Positions 15,539 to 15,775 of a stretch of 15,775 bases of DNA are shown one piece after another. The position numbers and the translations under genes are program-made. Origin of the DNA: an uncultured Clostridium sp. (GTDB lineage Bacteria; Bacillota; Clostridia; Lachnospirales; Lachnospiraceae). Within the stretch, counting starts at the first letter, position 1. The number at the start of each line of letters is the position of its first letter. The notes under the pieces were generated by a model. The model saw only the letters and a program-made list of their open reading frames with translations. It was not told where the DNA came from and searched no databases. The DNA lies in the NCBI RefSeq assembly GCF_900547735.1, contig NZ_URHZ01000102.1, positions 1 to 15,775 on the forward strand, written 5' to 3'.

Positions 15539-15640
15539 ATAATCTATCTCCTTTTACTGAAATTTCTAATGATTTTGATGCAATTTATTTTGTATTGTGT
15601 TTTCTGTACTGAGCATCTTATTTTCTGAAAATACCTTCTC

Positions 15641-15669
15641 ATTATAATACAGATGCCATTTCCTTGCAA
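15641..15669 (-). promoter_or_regulatory. Sigma-A promoter of trpS
   Basis: On the minus strand TTGCAA (15669-15664) and a perfect TATAAT (15646-15641) are separated by 17 bp. The transcription start should fall near 15634, leaving a leader of about 95 nt before the trpS start codon. No terminator or riboswitch-like hairpin is evident in that leader. Confidence 0.78.
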
Positions 15670-15775
15670 GCCAGGGATTTGATTTTCCGTTTGTTTACGT
15701 AACTGTTCAGCCATAAAATAGGGATTTAGTTGAGGAATGAGAACGCCGCCGGGACGGTCGGGGTTCGGGATGGTG
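15670..15775. other. Unresolved right edge
   Basis: No gene can be supported. The last 40 bases on the plus strand are rich in short G runs (GGG, GGGG, GGG, GG) and contrast with the AT-rich trpS leader. A palindrome TTACGTAA lies at about 15694-15701. The window ends before any neighbouring gene is identifiable. Confidence 0.4.

Noticed and set aside
15544..15774. Minus-strand frame open for 77 codons upstream of trpS
   Set aside because: It runs straight through the predicted trpS promoter and leader, has no ribosome binding site before its internal ATG, and no recognisable motif.

Overview
The window looks like chromosomal DNA of a low-to-moderate GC Gram-positive anaerobe. Almost every gene starts with a strong GGAGG-type ribosome binding site, the intergenic stretches are AT-rich, the solute-binding protein is a lipoprotein, and intrinsic terminators are clear. 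The flavour of the proteins (TrpS, the Opp/Dpp ATPases, the YfcC-type carrier) suggests a Clostridia/Lachnospiraceae-like Firmicute; that placement is my inference, not a search result. All twelve genes I support lie on the minus strand, so the biological order runs from high to low coordinates.

Region by region, in transcription order: (1) trpS (14534-15538) has its own promoter (15641-15669) and terminator (14472-14516). (2) A fumarylacetoacetate-hydrolase-family gene (13540-14439) follows, 11 bp before an unusual regulator (12287-13528) that joins a MerR DNA-binding domain to a Trm112-like zinc ribbon and a degenerate methyltransferase-like domain. This unit ends at a strong terminator (12181-12206). 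(3) A promoter with MerR-type architecture (12128-12158: 19-bp spacer, dyad next to the -35) then starts a three-gene unit: a C26 gamma-glutamyl-hydrolase-like enzyme (11315-12064), a YfcC-family carrier (9793-11199) and an M20D amidohydrolase (8440-9666), ending at a terminator (8277-8308). (4) A perfect-consensus sigma-A promoter (7997-8025), overlapped by an inverted repeat, drives a peptide-uptake operon: lipoprotein binding protein (6360-7874), cytoplasmic S9 peptidase (4391-6334), two permeases (3381-4349, 2486-3388) and two ATPases (1467-2468, 515-1474). A hairpin (417-453) probably ends it.

Taken together, three of the four units look like scavenging of peptides and amide-linked amino-acid derivatives. 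Oligopeptides are imported by the ABC system and cut by the S9 peptidase. A second small-molecule substrate is moved by the YfcC carrier and split by the C26 and M20D hydrolases, probably under control of the adjacent MerR fusion protein. The most noteworthy items are that regulator and the MerR-type promoter immediately downstream of it. I see no CRISPR array, insertion sequence, phage gene, tRNA or rRNA. The two window edges (1-416 and 15670-15775) hold no gene I can support.
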